6,237 nucleotides of DNA, taken from Planctomycetota bacterium. GTDB taxonomy: Bacteria; Planctomycetota; UBA1135; UBA2386. Every line of letters starts with the position of its first letter. Position 1 is the stretch's first letter. Shown here piece after piece: positions 5,822 through 6,237 of this stretch. The DNA lies in NCBI GenBank assembly GCA_947455805.1, contig CANGSN010000205.1:1-6237 (forward strand), given 5' to 3'. The notes below the pieces were generated by a model that made no database searches, had not been told where the DNA came from, and saw only the letters and a list, made by a program, of their open reading frames with translations. The position numbers and the translations under genes were made by a program.

Positions 5822-6237
5822 CAGTTCCCCACCTGCACCGGCGTCTCGGGCGCGAGGCCGGTGGCGTCGGCGACGATGCGGTCGCCGGCGGCGATGCCGC
5901 GCAGCACTTCGAACTGTTCGGGCCCGGCCTTCCCGGCGATCGTGCGGCCGAGCTCGACGATGCGGCCCTTGGCGACCGGCGTCGGGTCGGTCTTGCTGCG
6001 CGGCTCGACGACGAACACACGGTCGACGCCGGCGAAGCTGACCACCGAGCGCTTGTCGACCGCGAGCACCGGCTGGGCCGGTGCCGTGACGATGCGCGCG
6101 CGGCAGAACGCGCCGACGACCAGCGCGCCGTCCTGGTTGCCGACCTCGGCCTCGACCAGCTGCGTGCGGTCGCCGCGTTCGATCGACGGCCCGATGCGCA
6201 CGACGCGGCCTTCGCGTTCCATCGCCGCCGGCCCGTC
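5821..6237 (-). CDS. RND efflux periplasmic adaptor (membrane fusion protein), C-terminal part
   Basis: The frame is open to the right edge and stops with TGA at 5823-5821, giving the last 138 residues; the start and N-terminal half are outside the window. The adaptor bridges the inner-membrane pump to an outer-membrane channel in the periplasm. The visible part has the beta-barrel pattern GRVVRIGPSIERGDRT, then VEAEVGNQDGALVVGAFCRARI. The membrane-proximal domain follows, with VLAVDKRSVV, a VDRVFVVEP strand, KGRIVELGRTI and EVLRGIAAGDRIV. This order is typical of the HlyD/AcrA family. The ATG at 6222 is internal and not the true start, because the barrel pattern continues from upstream. The lipoyl and hairpin domains, and any signal peptide or lipobox, cannot be seen. 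It overlaps the RND gene by one base, so the two are surely co-transcribed. Confidence 0.88.
   Translation of the reverse strand, partial: DGPAAMEREGRVVRIGPSIERGDRTQLVEAEVGNQDGALVVGAFCRARIVTAPAQPVLAVDKRSVVSFAGVDRVFVVEPRSKTDPTPVAKGRIVELGRTIAGKAGPEQFEVLRGIAAGDRIVADATGLAPETPVQVGN
5829..5834 (-). promoter_or_regulatory. Shine-Dalgarno site of the RND gene within the adaptor gene
   Basis: On the minus strand AGGTGG (5834-5829) matches AGGAGG at five of six bases and lies 7 nt before the ATG at 5821. It sits inside the last codons of the adaptor gene and supports both the chosen start and coupling by the TGATG overlap. The S46 and hemerythrin genes in this window lack such a site. Confidence 0.6.

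Noticed and set aside
2601..6020. A minus-strand open frame of 1139 codons overlapping the RND gene
   Set aside because: The product is rich in Arg, Ala and Gly with no family motifs. It is the out-of-frame shadow of the RND gene, caused by high GC content and few stop codons.

Overview
The window is strongly GC-rich, with G or C at most third codon positions, and comes from a diderm (Gram-negative-type) bacterium. It carries an exported serine peptidase of family S46 and an RND tripartite-efflux gene pair, both of which imply a periplasm. The gene mix and base composition would suit a GC-rich environmental lineage such as Planctomycetota, Acidobacteriota, Gemmatimonadota or Myxococcota. Nothing in the sequence fixes the phylum, so this is inference only. 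I see no mobile element, tRNA, rRNA, CRISPR array or phage gene.

Layout from left to right. Positions 1-123 (+) hold the last 40 codons of an EgtB-type ergothioneine-synthesis (sulfoxide synthase) gene. A 51-bp convergent gap follows, with a 10-bp tandem repeat inside an 8-bp inverted repeat. Positions 175-1872 (-) encode a secreted, unusually compact S46 dipeptidyl-peptidase with all catalytic and amino-anchoring motifs in place. A 146-bp divergent intergenic region (1873-2018) separates it from a hemerythrin-like HHE protein at 2019-2573 (+). Both divergent genes have a TAGA(G/T)T box close to the start codon and no recognisable Shine-Dalgarno sequence. The 83-bp convergent gap after the hemerythrin gene opens with a near-perfect 33-nt hairpin, and a second inverted repeat spans the stop codon of the next gene. 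Positions 2657-5821 (-) encode a full-length HAE-1-type RND transporter. It is translationally coupled (TGATG overlap) to a periplasmic adaptor gene (5821-6237, -) that runs off the right edge.

The adaptor and RND pump form one operon, with the adaptor upstream. An outer-membrane factor is not seen; if the operon carries one, it lies beyond the right edge. The other genes are single units in alternating orientation, and each convergent junction has an inverted repeat. I find no evidence that egtB, the peptidase, the hemerythrin-like protein and the pump act in one pathway. The parts that deserve a second look are the shortened S46 peptidase, the apparently leaderless or short-leader divergent promoters, and the strong hairpin without a T-tract between the convergent genes. 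No clearly new multi-gene system is evident.
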